Assembly: GCA_017745175.1 (NCBI GenBank)
Contig: JAGHZY010000013.1
Span: 30,182 to 94,181 of the forward strand
Source of the DNA: Sphingopyxis sp.
Lineage (GTDB): Bacteria > Pseudomonadota > Alphaproteobacteria > Sphingomonadales > Sphingomonadaceae
Direction: 5' to 3'
Length of the DNA stretch: 64,000 bases
The notes under the pieces were generated by a model. That model was not told where the DNA came from. It did no database searches and worked only from the letters and a program-made list of their open reading frames with translations. A program made the position numbers and the translations under genes. Of the stretch, positions 1 to 9,150 are shown piece by piece. Every line of letters starts with the position of its first letter. Position 1 is the stretch's first letter.

Positions 1-30
1 CAGCACAGGCGGATCAGAAGGAGGCATCGA

Positions 31-822
31 TTGAAGCCTTTCATTAAGTGGGCGGGCGGCAAGCGGTGGCTTTTGAATGATCCGAGCTTCCGCTTGCCCA
101 GATTTTCCGGACGCTATATCGAGCCTTTCTTGGGGGGTGGTGCGATCTTCTTTGCCCTCGGGCCGTCACAGGCGATCCTGTCAGACGTGAATGAGCGCCT
201 CATTGCTACGTACCGATCCATTCGTGACGAATGGCAGCTGGTGCAGGCGAGCCTCGCGGAATTCCAGATGAAGCATTCGAAGGAATTCTACTATGCGGAG
301 AGAGCGCGGCAATATGCTGCTCCTCATCTTCGTGCGGCCCAGTTTCTCTATTTGAATCGCACCTGTTTCAACGGCCTATATCGCGAAAACCTCAAAGGAC
401 AATTCAACGTGCCTATCGGCACCAAGACCCAAGTCACCCTCCCTGACGATGATTTCGAAAAGGCTAGCCAGCTACTGGCGCGCGCAGACCTGCGGAGCGG
501 CGATTTCGAGGCTGTAGTTGCTGAGGCGCGGAAGGATGATCTTGTTTTCTTGGATCCGCCGTACACGACCGCCCACAATTGCAACGGTTTCGTCAAGTAT
601 AATCAGAAGATTTTTACCTGGGACGATCAAAAACGGCTAATGGCTGCAATTGGCAATGCGAAACAGCGTGGAGCAAAAGTTGTTCTGACAAATGCCGACC
701 ACGCCAGCATTCATGACCTCTACCTAAAACTTGGAGAACCCACGGTGGTTGCGCGCCCCTCTGTTATCGCCGGGTCGGCAAGTTCGCGACGCAGCACCAC
801 GGAGGCGCTGTTCATTTTCTAA
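31..822 (+). CDS. D12-class DNA adenine N6-methyltransferase (Dam family)
   Basis: Transfers methyl from SAM to adenine N6 in DNA. The SAM-binding motif EPFLGGGAIFF lies at residues 31-41 and the catalytic DPPY at 175-178, in the order expected for the Dam/D12 family; 263 residues is normal for it. The start is TTG, chosen because an AAGGAGG ribosome-binding site lies 6 bases upstream and the N-terminal KPFIKWAGGK motif of the family follows at once. The next gene starts 33 bases downstream on the same strand and encodes a nuclease/DGQHR protein, so the pair may be a modification-plus-effector defence unit. Base composition looks lower in GC than the rest of the window. Recognition sequence cannot be told from sequence. 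Confidence 0.9.
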   Translation: MKPFIKWAGGKRWLLNDPSFRLPRFSGRYIEPFLGGGAIFFALGPSQAILSDVNERLIATYRSIRDEWQLVQASLAEFQMKHSKEFYYAERARQYAAPHLRAAQFLYLNRTCFNGLYRENLKGQFNVPIGTKTQVTLPDDDFEKASQLLARADLRSGDFEAVVAEARKDDLVFLDPPYTTAHNCNGFVKYNQKIFTWDDQKRLMAAIGNAKQRGAKVVLTNADHASIHDLYLKLGEPTVVARPSVIAGSASSRRSTTEALFIF

Positions 823-855
823 TTTTGGGCGTCACACTAATATCTGGGGGGAGCT

Positions 856-3210
856 TTGGCGTTTATCGATCCTGCGGAAGTGACCACGCTTCGTAGCAAA
901 ATCAGCGCGGACAAGTCGCAGCTGGGCAAGATTTACGTTGCCAAATCATCGAAGTTTCAAACGCGCAATGTCGATCACAGTTTGGTCGAAGGATTGTTGG
1001 CGGAAGGCTGGGAGGAGTTTGGCACGCCGCTCAAGACCAAAACCCGGCTTCGCAAAATAAAAAAACATAATGTGCAGTTCGAGGACGATATTTGGTGTCA
1101 GCTCTATCGGCTCGGCTATCGAAGACTCAGCGTTGACGAGACCTTCTGCCTGCCGTTCGGCCAAAATGACGCAGACAAAAAGCAGATTGATATCGTCGCA
1201 ATCGATGATGATTCCGTCTTGCTGGTAGAGTGCAAATCCAGCGATGTTTCAGCGAAAGCGCCATCCTACAAAACCGAATTCGACGCACTCCGGCTGCGGT
1301 TGGATGGCTTCCGCAAGGCTGTTGATCAGACTTTCGGTGCGGGCCGCCGAATAAAATATATCTTCGCGACGCGGAATCTGCGGCTGGCGCGCGACTCAGC
1401 TGATGTCGCTCGCCTCGTCGAGGCGGGTGGATTCTACTATAATGACAATACGTTCGAATACGTCGACAGCCTGCTGAAATCCTATCGCGATGCTGCCCAC
1501 TATCAATTCATGGGCATGGTCATGAAAGGCCAGGCGATCAACAAGAGCAAGATAGAAGTGCCGGCCATAGAGGGCACGATGGGCGACAAGACATATTACA
1601 TGTTTTCATTAGAACCCGAGACCTTGCTTAAGATCGGATTTGTACTGCACCGGACCCGCGCGAACGAAGCTGAGATGCCAACCTACCAGCGCCTCCTTGT
1701 ACCATCCCGACTGAAGGGAATTACCAAGTTTATCGATGGTGGTGGGTATTTCCCCAATTCAGCAATTTTGAATTTTAACGAGCGCGAAGCGAAGTTGGAT
1801 TTTCAGCCACACGCCCGATCGAAGGATTCAGAGTCGCGAACCGGCGTACTGAAAATCCCCAACGCTTTCGCCATTGCCTACATTATCGACGGTCAGCATC
1901 GCATCTACGGCTATGCCAATTCGAAGTTCAAGGCGAGCAACACCATACCTGTCGTGGCGTTCAAAAATCTCGATCCGGGCGACCAGCTCGAACTGTTTAT
2001 GCAGATCAACGAGAACCAAAAGGCCGTAAGTCCTACTTTGCGTATTACACTTGAAGAGGATCTCTACTGGAATTCCAGTCGTCTGGATTCCCGGTTGAAG
2101 GCGCTACGCTCGTCGGTGATCCGCGGCCTCGGCGGCGACCCATCGGGGCCGCTCTACAATAAAATTTCGCTCGGCGAGGATAAGGCTGTCCTTCAAGCCA
2201 AGCCCTTCGCGGACGCTCTCCTTCGGTGCAAGTTGCTGCCCGAAGCAAGGGGCAACAAATTCGTGGACGGGACCACCGCAGCGTCGGTTTACGATGCTGG
2301 CAACGTTGATCACGCCGACGAGATGGTGAAGGCGCGCAATCGCGCAATTAGTCTCATCAATGCCAGCTACGAATTGGCCGAAGAGTCGTTCAAAGGACAT
2401 CAGGATGCGTTTCATACATACATCCTCTCGAACCGCGGCAGCTTCGCCTTTGTCTCTCTAATCGGGGACCTGCACGCGTTCGAAGCAGCTCAACGCACGG
2501 TCTCAATCAAATCTTCGGCTGACGAGCGCATCGCCACCTTGGACAAATATCTCACGGTACTGTTCAAAGCACTGCAGTCGATCTCACCGGAAGATGCGGA
2601 GGCTCTAACGGGCAAACTTGGCAGTGGCGCTGAGACGACATGGCTGAGGATTATGCAGAGCTATGTAAATGCTAAGTTCGCTGACTACAATCCGCCTGAA
2701 TTGCGGGATTGGCGAGAGCGACAGGACAAGGCGCTGCAAACAGAGGGCAGGGAACTCGGGACCCAGATCGAACGCCATATGAAGCATTTCATTATCGATC
2801 AGCTCAAAGCGTTGTTCGGCGAAAACTGGGATATCGAAATTGGTTCGATCCAGCGAGATTGCGAAAGCCGCGCAAAAGAACAGATAGAAAAGAATTACAA
2901 AGAGGGGCTCGGTCGGCAGGAAATTCACTGGACCGAGCAGTTTTTTATCAAGGACTACAAGGCAATAATAGAAAAATACTGGGCAAAAAGACCTGACGGT
3001 GCGCCCGATGCAGAAACATTCGAGCAGCATTTTTCAATCAATGTCGGACATGGTTCGAGTAGTAAGGCTGAAAAGATAAAGTGGATTTCCCTGTTTAACA
3101 CGCTTCGTAACAATTGGGCTCACGAAGGCACCAAAGAAAAAGGATTGAATAGAAATGACGTTGATCTACTTGCTAAGATCCATGACCGGCTTGGCTTAAA
3201 TCGCAGCTAG
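856..3210 (+). CDS. DGQHR-domain (DndB-like) protein with PD-(D/E)xK-like N-terminus and HEPN-like C-terminus
   Basis: A 784-residue multidomain protein. An N-terminal PD-(D/E)xK-like nuclease core is visible as D112 followed by E125-C126-K127. The diagnostic DGQHR motif is at 345-349; this domain is shared with DndB, the regulator of DNA phosphorothioation. Near the C-terminus, R751-NNWA-H756 fits the RX4-6H motif of HEPN ribonucleases and sits in a helical segment. The start is TTG with a GGGGGAG ribosome-binding site just upstream. It follows the adenine methylase closely and is likely co-transcribed. No other Dnd genes are seen. Function is inferred to be restriction or abortive defence; the domain order is observed but nuclease activity is not proven. 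Confidence 0.75.
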   Translation: MAFIDPAEVTTLRSKISADKSQLGKIYVAKSSKFQTRNVDHSLVEGLLAEGWEEFGTPLKTKTRLRKIKKHNVQFEDDIWCQLYRLGYRRLSVDETFCLPFGQNDADKKQIDIVAIDDDSVLLVECKSSDVSAKAPSYKTEFDALRLRLDGFRKAVDQTFGAGRRIKYIFATRNLRLARDSADVARLVEAGGFYYNDNTFEYVDSLLKSYRDAAHYQFMGMVMKGQAINKSKIEVPAIEGTMGDKTYYMFSLEPETLLKIGFVLHRTRANEAEMPTYQRLLVPSRLKGITKFIDGGGYFPNSAILNFNEREAKLDFQPHARSKDSESRTGVLKIPNAFAIAYIIDGQHRIYGYANSKFKASNTIPVVAFKNLDPGDQLELFMQINENQKAVSPTLRITLEEDLYWNSSRLDSRLKALRSSVIRGLGGDPSGPLYNKISLGEDKAVLQAKPFADALLRCKLLPEARGNKFVDGTTAASVYDAGNVDHADEMVKARNRAISLINASYELAEESFKGHQDAFHTYILSNRGSFAFVSLIGDLHAFEAAQRTVSIKSSADERIATLDKYLTVLFKALQSISPEDAEALTGKLGSGAETTWLRIMQSYVNAKFADYNPPELRDWRERQDKALQTEGRELGTQIERHMKHFIIDQLKALFGENWDIEIGSIQRDCESRAKEQIEKNYKEGLGRQEIHWTEQFFIKDYKAIIEKYWAKRPDGAPDAETFEQHFSINVGHGSSSKAEKIKWISLFNTLRNNWAHEGTKEKGLNRNDVDLLAKIHDRLGLNRS

Positions 3211-3585
3211 TGCGTACAATCAAGCAGCCATGGTAGTCACTATTATCGGCTGCCATTTTCAACTCATCCGCGCGATGGAAGTATAGTATCTTTTGTGATC
3301 AGCTTCTATGCACTTAAACAAATGACATGAGACGTTATGCAGACTTCATCTTTGCTAACGTGAAAGTTGCCGGGTGTTGAGAACAAGTTCGAGCACTTGC
3401 GCCGCCGCTTTTGGCGAAGCCTGAACATATGCGACGGCCACCCGGCGAAGCTGCCATATCACTTGATTGCCGATTCAGCGAGGTGGGCGCACCAACAACA
3501 GTTCTCGATCTGAGAGTATCTCACGATTTGAGATTGTCGTTCGAAGTCCGTGCGATAGACTGCCCGCGAGCCGCGAGAGTGTGTG
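3211..3585 (+). other. Intergenic region, no gene recognised
   Basis: The stretch between the DGQHR gene and the EexN-like lipoprotein has mixed composition, AT-richer at its left end. No convincing ORF, RNA gene, repeat or clear promoter was seen. Confidence 0.5.
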
Positions 3586-3837
3586 ATGAAAATCCATCTT
3601 GTCGGAGCGATGCTCGTTGGAACCGCGATCGCCGGATGCAGTCCGTCCGAACCACGCAGCACGCAATATTTCGAAGCGCATGTCGATGAGGCGCGGCAGA
3701 TCGTCGAAGGATGTCGCGATGGATCAGTCCGCGGGGCCGAATGCGACAATGCCGACATCGCGGTTCAAACGGTCGAAGCCAAGGAGCGCCGAAAGCGATT
3801 TTTGGGTGACGGTAAAGCTTATACGCCGCGCCAATAA
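3586..3837 (+). CDS. EexN-like entry-exclusion lipoprotein
   Basis: An 83-residue protein with a lipoprotein signal peptide (KIHLVGAMLVGTAIAGC; lipidated Cys at residue 18) and a short mature domain of the EexN type: a YFEAHVDEARQIVEGC stretch, then an ECDNADIAV segment with two conserved Cys. EexN/TrbK proteins sit in the envelope and block entry of related conjugative elements. They usually lie among the trb mating-pair genes, but none is seen here, so this copy looks displaced. ATG is preferred; an in-frame GTG lies one codon upstream. Assignment rests on pattern recall, not alignment. Confidence 0.6.
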   Translation: MKIHLVGAMLVGTAIAGCSPSEPRSTQYFEAHVDEARQIVEGCRDGSVRGAECDNADIAVQTVEAKERRKRFLGDGKAYTPRQ

Positions 3838-3846
3838 CGGGATTGG

Positions 3847-4806
3847 CTAAAGGCCCGCATCCGATCGAAGCTGGTCCAACCGCTCCCGACAGAGCCGTTC
3901 GACGATATTACGCAGATCGGTTGCCGACGCTGCCAGCGCTTCCAGATCGTCAGCGCTGATCTCGTAGTTGGGGGAGTAGCGCGCCTCGACATAGGCCCGC
4001 TTCAACAATTCGAACCGGCGTCGGTCGAGCTTGCTATCGCGGGGCCATGCCTCGACCAGCCGCGGCTCCCGGTCTTCGGCGAGCGAGCGCAGAAATTTGA
4101 TGTTGTGCGAACGTGGAAAGTAGAAGGTATTCGTCAGCAGGTAGCAGGCATAAGCGCGTTCGACCGCCTGATGTAACAAAAATGCCGCATCATTCTTCTC
4201 GTCTTCATCAAGGGCAAATCGCGCAATTTTCAGTGCGCTATCCACCTTCTTCAGGTGCGTCGAGAAGTAGCCCGCCGCCATCTCATATGCATCGGCCGCC
4301 GTCAGCGGCTTCGGCGCCGCCAGCGCATGATTGGGCAAGTCGTAAAGCAGGATGCCGTCGCGCAGGATATCGACCCAGAAATATTCGCCGCGGCTGAGCG
4401 CGCGGTTCACCTCCGACAGCGTGTGAACGATGATATTGAGCGTCCGACCGATGGACGGATCGTGAAGGATTTTGTCCTCGGCGATATACCAATGATCCGC
4501 GACGTCGGTCAGATCCTCATGGCTGACGATGACGAGCAGATCGAAATCCGACTGATAGCCGTTCTCGGGCTCATCGACCCAGTCGCTTCGCGCATAGCTT
4601 CCGAACAGGATAATCTTCAGAATCTTGCCGTTGCGCTTGCCATCCTTGGTCGCGCGCTCGATCGACCGCGCGAACTCCTCCATCAGCACCGTCTTGATGC
4701 GTTCGAGTTCGCCCTGCTGTCTGGCCGGAAGGTGATCGATTTCCATTTTCATTTCAGGGAGAATCTGGCCGACATTAAAGGCCGTGGCAAGGCCATCTGC
4801 TCTCAA
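3847..4806 (-). CDS. Fused MNT nucleotidyltransferase-HEPN protein
   Basis: The N-terminal half is a minimal nucleotidyltransferase with the GSYARSDW motif (G69-S70) and metal-binding aspartates in SDFDLLV (D87, D89). The C-terminal half is a HEPN domain of the non-toxin type (SHNIKFLRSL). MNT and HEPN are commonly separate antitoxin and toxin genes, where MNT can AMPylate HEPN; here they are one chain of up to 319 residues. The listed start is TTG; ATG codons at 4752 and 4746 are plausible later starts and no ribosome-binding site decides. It lies tail-to-tail with the EexN gene. A nucleotide-transfer role in defence or antibiotic modification is possible; the substrate is unknown. Confidence 0.75.
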   Translation of the reverse strand: MRADGLATAFNVGQILPEMKMEIDHLPARQQGELERIKTVLMEEFARSIERATKDGKRNGKILKIILFGSYARSDWVDEPENGYQSDFDLLVIVSHEDLTDVADHWYIAEDKILHDPSIGRTLNIIVHTLSEVNRALSRGEYFWVDILRDGILLYDLPNHALAAPKPLTAADAYEMAAGYFSTHLKKVDSALKIARFALDEDEKNDAAFLLHQAVERAYACYLLTNTFYFPRSHNIKFLRSLAEDREPRLVEAWPRDSKLDRRRFELLKRAYVEARYSPNYEISADDLEALAASATDLRNIVERLCRERLDQLRSDAGL

Positions 4807-4847
4807 ATCGAGAGCAACGGTCGCATATCCCGATTGATGCGTCGATC

Positions 4848-5774
4848 ATGTGTGGGCAGAAGCAAGCGATGCTCCGACGCCTCCTCCCCCTGCTGCTTCT
4901 CGCTCTTCCGGCCTGCTCAGCGATCCCGGGCAGCCCACCGCTATCCATCGCTACGACCGCACAGCGCCCGCTCAAGCTCGCGAGCTGGAACTTCGAATTT
5001 CTCGCCGAGAAGGACGGCATGGGCTGCGCACCGCGCGGCGAAGCCGACTATGCCGCGATGCGCCGGATCGTCGACGGTCTCGACGCCGACGTGATCGCAT
5101 TCCAGGAAGCCGAGAACCTCAAGGCAGCGGCCCGCGTCTTCGACCCCGCTCGCTACACGCTTGTCATGGAGGAGCGACCCGGCGCGCCGAGCGGCACCTG
5201 CGGGGGCGAGCACAACGAGCGGACCGTAATCCGGCAAGCGGTCGGTTTCGCGATCCGCAAGGGCATCGCGTTCGATCGTCATCCCGACCTCAGCTCGCTC
5301 ATGCTCGGCAATCCCCAGCTTCGCTCGGGCGTCGACATCACATTGCGCCCCGCCAGCGGCAGTCCGATCCGGCTGCTCTCGGTCCATCTGAAGTCGGGCT
5401 GTTTTTCGGGGGCGGAGGCGAAGGCCTGCCCGGTCCTCCTGCAACAAATCCCGGCGCTCGAAGCGTGGATCGACGCCGCCGCGACCGGACCCGTTCGTTT
5501 CGCGGTGCTCGGCGACTGGAACCGCCGTCTCGCGCTTCGCGGCGACAGCGTCTGGAGCGAGATCGACGACGGCGATCCCGCGAACGCCGATCTTCACCTC
5601 GCCGACGAGGGAATCTCGCCGGGCTGCGATCCGCGCTACGACAGCTTCATCGATCATATCGTGCTCGATGCGCGCGCTGCGGCCGACATGACCGGCTTCG
5701 CCGAAACGCGCTACGCTCCGGGCGAGAAGCATTATTCGGATCATTGCCCGGTCGCCGTTACGCTGACGCGCTGA
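4848..5774 (+). CDS. Exported endonuclease/exonuclease/phosphatase-family protein
   Basis: A 308-residue EEP-superfamily protein (DNase I, exonuclease III, inositol phosphatase fold). It has a leucine-rich signal peptide ending in a lipobox-like LALPAC, then family motifs in order: LASWNFEFL (Asn), IAFQEAENL (metal-binding Glu), LLSVHLKSGC (His), VLGDWNRR (Asp-x-Asn), SFIDHIVLD and YSDHCPVAV (catalytic His). All catalytic positions appear present, so it should be an active metal-dependent phosphodiesterase in the periplasm or outer envelope. Substrate unknown. An internal ATG at codon 8 is an alternative start. It is divergent from the MNT-HEPN gene and may be cargo of the mobile element. Confidence 0.82.
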   Translation: MCGQKQAMLRRLLPLLLLALPACSAIPGSPPLSIATTAQRPLKLASWNFEFLAEKDGMGCAPRGEADYAAMRRIVDGLDADVIAFQEAENLKAAARVFDPARYTLVMEERPGAPSGTCGGEHNERTVIRQAVGFAIRKGIAFDRHPDLSSLMLGNPQLRSGVDITLRPASGSPIRLLSVHLKSGCFSGAEAKACPVLLQQIPALEAWIDAAATGPVRFAVLGDWNRRLALRGDSVWSEIDDGDPANADLHLADEGISPGCDPRYDSFIDHIVLDARAAADMTGFAETRYAPGEKHYSDHCPVAVTLTR

Positions 5775-6037
5775 CATCAGGCCCCAATAAAGCGGCGGCA
5801 CCGCGCGCATCCATCCCAACGATCGGGCACGCACGATGCCGCCTAGTGACGGCCGAGCGGGTCGCACGCTCAGCCGACATCGGTTCAAGTCCGGGAATTC
5901 CCCCTTGGCCGGCACGGAGCCCCCTTGCCGGCGCGCATCCGATAGGAAGGTGCAGGCCGCAACGGAAACAAGAGATTTGAGACGCGGGCGAAGCGAAACT
6001 TTCGTGTCGATCGGCAACGCATTTGCGCAATTGCCGA

Positions 6038-8017
6038 TCAGCTTATTTCGGGGCCGCTGCGACCGCGCCCGATCGTCCAGTTCACCCCGCTTTCGCGCAG
6101 CAGTCCCGCGACCTCTTTCCCGATGTGCCGCTCGAGCACGGGCTTCCACGGCACGAGGGTGAACTGCTTTGCCTTCTCGACGAGCGCGTATCGCCCGCCT
6201 TCAGCCTCGATCCGCCGCGTCACCCTGCCCTCGACAATATCGCCCTTCCTCGTCTCCGAAAATTCGCTCCCGAGCTCGCGCGACAGGCGCCGCGCGAGCC
6301 GCAGCAATTCGCGGCGCTGGAGCGTAGCGAGCGCGCCCGGCCGATAGGTGCCCCCCTCGCCTTCCGGTTCGGCGAGTTCCTGCTCGACGAGCCATTGGCG
6401 GCGAAGCCGCTGCGCCGCGCGCACTTCGCCGCCAAATCCTTTCGCGCGGAGCGGCTCGGCTGACGTAGCGAGCGCTTCGCGATCGAGCCAGGTCACCGCG
6501 TCCGCGCGCGGCAGTCTTTCGAGCGGCGTCGCGGACAGGATTTCGACCGCGACGGGCCGGTCGCGTACAGCGTCGCGTTCATAGGCGGCAGCACGCGCGA
6601 CATGATCGGGCGCGATCGTCCAGCGTCCGTCGGTATCGCGCCGAGCGATTGCGCCGCGCCGCCGCATCGCCTCGAGCCGCCGGACATGCGTTTCGGCGAA
6701 GGCCGGGCTCGCGGCAGGATCGTAGCGAAGATGCGCTGCGATATCGTAGTGACCATCATTGGCAGCGGCAACGGCCGCGACGGTCCGGTCGACATCGCGC
6801 GCACCGGCCTCCGCCGGGACGATCCGGACGATCGCGCCCTCGGCGAGCGGTTCGATTGCATCGCCCTTGCCGATACCGACATAATGGGTGCGCCCGTCGA
6901 CCCCGTCGACGATCAGATAATGGCGGTCAGCAAGCTCGTTGGCGAGCCCGCGCATCGCAACGCGGCCAACCAGCGGGCGATCGAGCGGCGTCCTATCGTC
7001 ATGGACAGCGCGATCAGCGGGCGCGAGCGCACGTCCACGCGCGGCGAGTTCATGGTTCATCGCCGCGATAATGTCGCCGCGCTCGCTCATGCGTTTCAGC
7101 GTGCCCTCCATATCCTTCGCAAGCCGCCACTGGCCGGGCGCGATTTCCTGCGCGAGCCCCATACGGCCAAGCGTCTGGAGACGGCCCGCGCGAACCGACT
7201 GGAGGAAGGGGTCGCGATCGGCCGCAAGCACGAGCGGCGACGCGCCCTGCTCGCGGAGCAGTTGCCGGTCGATATCGGTAAGCCGCTCGGCGCCGATGTC
7301 GCGCCGCATGCGCGTCTCGATTTCGAGTTGCGTCTTCGGCCCCAGATCGAGCGTCACAATCTCGCTCGCGCGCTCGCGCATCCCGCGCGCGATATATTCG
7401 CGGGCAATGACGAGATTGTGCCCGCGCTCGTCGACGCCGCAGAGCATGATGTGGCTGTGCGGATGGCCGGTGTTGAAATGATCGACCGCAACCCAGTCGA
7501 GCTTGGTTCCGAGATCCTCTTCCATCTGCGCCATCAGGCGCCGCACGAAAGGCTTGAGGTCGGTGTAAAGATCGCCCTCTTCGGGCGAGACGATGAAGCG
7601 AAACTGGTGCCGGTCGCCGGCGCTGCGTTCGAGGAAGGATTTGCCGTCGGCGACATCTGCGCACGCGTCATAGAGCTCGCCCGGATTGCCTTCGCGCGTG
7701 ACGCCGTCGCGCTGGATATATTTGAGGTGCGCGGACGCCGCTGCCTGCCCCTTCCCTGCAAGCCGCACGAGGCGCGTCTTGATGATAACGCGGCGCATCG
7801 CGCTGCGCGAGCGCGAACCGCGGCTCGCGAGCAGACGCCCGACCGGGGCGCCGCGGCCGATCCGGCTGCCGTCGAAGCGCGCGGCGCGGCCGCGCGATTT
7901 GCTCCCCATAAGTGTCGCCGCGGCGAGCAGTCGCCCGAGATATTTGCGCGCCTTCCTGCCTTTGGTAGCGCGCATCCGGCCGAGCCGTGGCTCGAAATCC
8001 TCATCATCGCCGCTCAT
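6038..8017 (-). CDS. DUF3363 relaxase/mobilization nuclease
   Basis: A 659-residue relaxase of the kind found in alphaproteobacterial ICEs. It would nick DNA at the transfer origin and lead the strand into the mating channel. The catalytic tyrosine is probably Y100 (AHLKYIQRDG). The metal-binding histidine cluster is DHFNTGHPHSHIML with H180, H185, H187 and H189. The C-terminal two thirds correspond to DUF3363. The start MSGDDEDFEPRLGRM matches the usual family N-terminus; a longer ORF reads nine codons further upstream. It ends the minus-strand module HTH, traF, transglycosylase, two small genes, relaxase. No VirD4/TraG coupling gene follows, where one would normally be expected. Confidence 0.85.
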   Translation of the reverse strand: MSGDDEDFEPRLGRMRATKGRKARKYLGRLLAAATLMGSKSRGRAARFDGSRIGRGAPVGRLLASRGSRSRSAMRRVIIKTRLVRLAGKGQAAASAHLKYIQRDGVTREGNPGELYDACADVADGKSFLERSAGDRHQFRFIVSPEEGDLYTDLKPFVRRLMAQMEEDLGTKLDWVAVDHFNTGHPHSHIMLCGVDERGHNLVIAREYIARGMRERASEIVTLDLGPKTQLEIETRMRRDIGAERLTDIDRQLLREQGASPLVLAADRDPFLQSVRAGRLQTLGRMGLAQEIAPGQWRLAKDMEGTLKRMSERGDIIAAMNHELAARGRALAPADRAVHDDRTPLDRPLVGRVAMRGLANELADRHYLIVDGVDGRTHYVGIGKGDAIEPLAEGAIVRIVPAEAGARDVDRTVAAVAAANDGHYDIAAHLRYDPAASPAFAETHVRRLEAMRRRGAIARRDTDGRWTIAPDHVARAAAYERDAVRDRPVAVEILSATPLERLPRADAVTWLDREALATSAEPLRAKGFGGEVRAAQRLRRQWLVEQELAEPEGEGGTYRPGALATLQRRELLRLARRLSRELGSEFSETRKGDIVEGRVTRRIEAEGGRYALVEKAKQFTLVPWKPVLERHIGKEVAGLLRESGVNWTIGRGRSGPEIS

Positions 8018-8204
8018 CGCGGAATTCCGCCGAGTCTCGCGCAAACCCCCGCGATTGCAAGGGTTTCGCCGCGCCGGTCTCGCAAGGCGCGGTGCGGTCT
8101 CGCAAAAAAGGATGTGCAGACAACCAGATAGCCTCGCCCGCGAGGCTGTGTCTTTATCTTGCCTTCAAGCTCCCAGCTTCCGACCGCACTCTTCCATCCC
8201 GGCG

Positions 8205-8438
8205 CTACATCCGGTCTTCCAGCAGCGCCCGCACCGCAAGACCGAGCTCGGTCGGCTCCCAGACGAGCCATTCGTCGCCGCTGTCGCTCTCCCAGATTTC
8301 GCTGCAGGTAAACAGGTCCTCGGGGATGGCATCCGCCTCCTCGAAGCTCGTCGGACCGCAAGCGACGATGTCGCGCTGCGTGTCGTTGAGCGCATCGACG
8401 ATCGATTGCGCGGTCGGTTCGGAATCGCTTTCGGCCAT
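8205..8438 (-). CDS. Small acidic hypothetical protein of the conjugative module
   Basis: A 77-residue acidic protein with no motif I recognise; it contains SIVDALNDTQRDIVACGP, then a short WESDSGDEWLVWEP stretch and an LGLAVRALLEDRM end that could form a winged-helix-like tail. An AAGG element lies about 7 bases before the ATG. It sits between the relaxase and another small gene in the same orientation. The coding sense is supported by codon-position GC pattern and position; function unknown. Confidence 0.5.
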   Translation of the reverse strand: MAESDSEPTAQSIVDALNDTQRDIVACGPTSFEEADAIPEDLFTCSEIWESDSGDEWLVWEPTELGLAVRALLEDRM

Positions 8439-8506
8439 GCGCGAACCTTAGAGCAAGCGACGCCGCTGTGAAGTCCGGCAGTGCTTCGCCATCCGCCAGG
8501 CAGCGC

Positions 8507-8537
8507 AAAAGGAGCAGCGCCCGCGGGGCGCCGCTCC
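8507..8537 (-). terminator. Rho-independent terminator after the 118-residue ORF
   Basis: Reading on the minus strand, an 11-bp stem (GGAGCGGCGCC with GGCGCTGCTCC, one G-T pair) and a 5-base loop are followed by TTTT. It lies just downstream of the stop codon at 8558. Confidence 0.6.
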
Positions 8538-8557
8538 CTTGAGGTGATGCGCTTTGC

Positions 8558-8914
8558 TCAATGCAGTGTTGCGAAAGCGCCCTCGGCATCGATCCGCTCC
8601 TCGAAGCGCCGAAGCCCCAGCATCGCCTGCGCTTCGTGCCGGTCATCGATGATGAGCACCGCGACGAACCAGCGATCGCCGAGCCACCCGAGCACCGCGA
8701 CGCGCTCGAGCAATTCCGCCTCTTCCTCGAGGCTTTCATAAGCCCCGAGACACCGCTCGCGGAGGCGCGCCTCCCAATGAAAATCGGCGCCTTCGGCATC
8801 GATAAAGCGCTCCGCAAGCGCTGCTGCAGCATCGCTGCCGAACTCGATTTCGAGCCCGGCAACGAGCCGTTCGTAGATGCTGTTGGCGTAAAATGATTGC
8901 GCTGAAATCGCCAT
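8558..8914 (-). CDS. Conserved hypothetical protein of the conjugative module
   Basis: A 118-residue protein of unknown function. It opens with MAISAQSFYANSIYERLVAG, then has a helical EFGSDAAAALAERFID segment and a WFVAVLIIDDRHEAQAMLGLR segment. The GGAGG ribosome-binding site is ideally placed before the ATG, and a terminator-like hairpin follows the stop. Located between the transglycosylase and the relaxase in the same orientation. No signal peptide or membrane segment is seen. Confidence 0.6.
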   Translation of the reverse strand: MAISAQSFYANSIYERLVAGLEIEFGSDAAAALAERFIDAEGADFHWEARLRERCLGAYESLEEEAELLERVAVLGWLGDRWFVAVLIIDDRHEAQAMLGLRRFEERIDAEGAFATLH

Positions 8915-9150
8915 GATTGCCTCCGCGTTGAACCGTCCTCCTCTGTCGAGGACAGTCCCTCACGGGCGGGCGCCGGCGCGGCTGTCAGGGCCGCACGGGC
9001 GTAGCCCGGGCGCCGCGAAGCGGCGGCGGAGGAACCGATTTGCGAAGCAAATTGGAGGGGCCGCCGGCCTTGCACAGCCGCGCCGGCGTCCGTCATACTC
9101 GGCCTTGCCGAGACGAGCCCTCCCACCCTTTCGGCCAGCCGCATCGCTAC

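Noticed and set aside
5878..5905. tRNA T-arm-like GGTTCAAGTCC sequence
   Set aside because: Only four of five T-stem pairs form and no matching acceptor or anticodon arm lies upstream; it could be chance or an old attachment remnant, not a tRNA gene.
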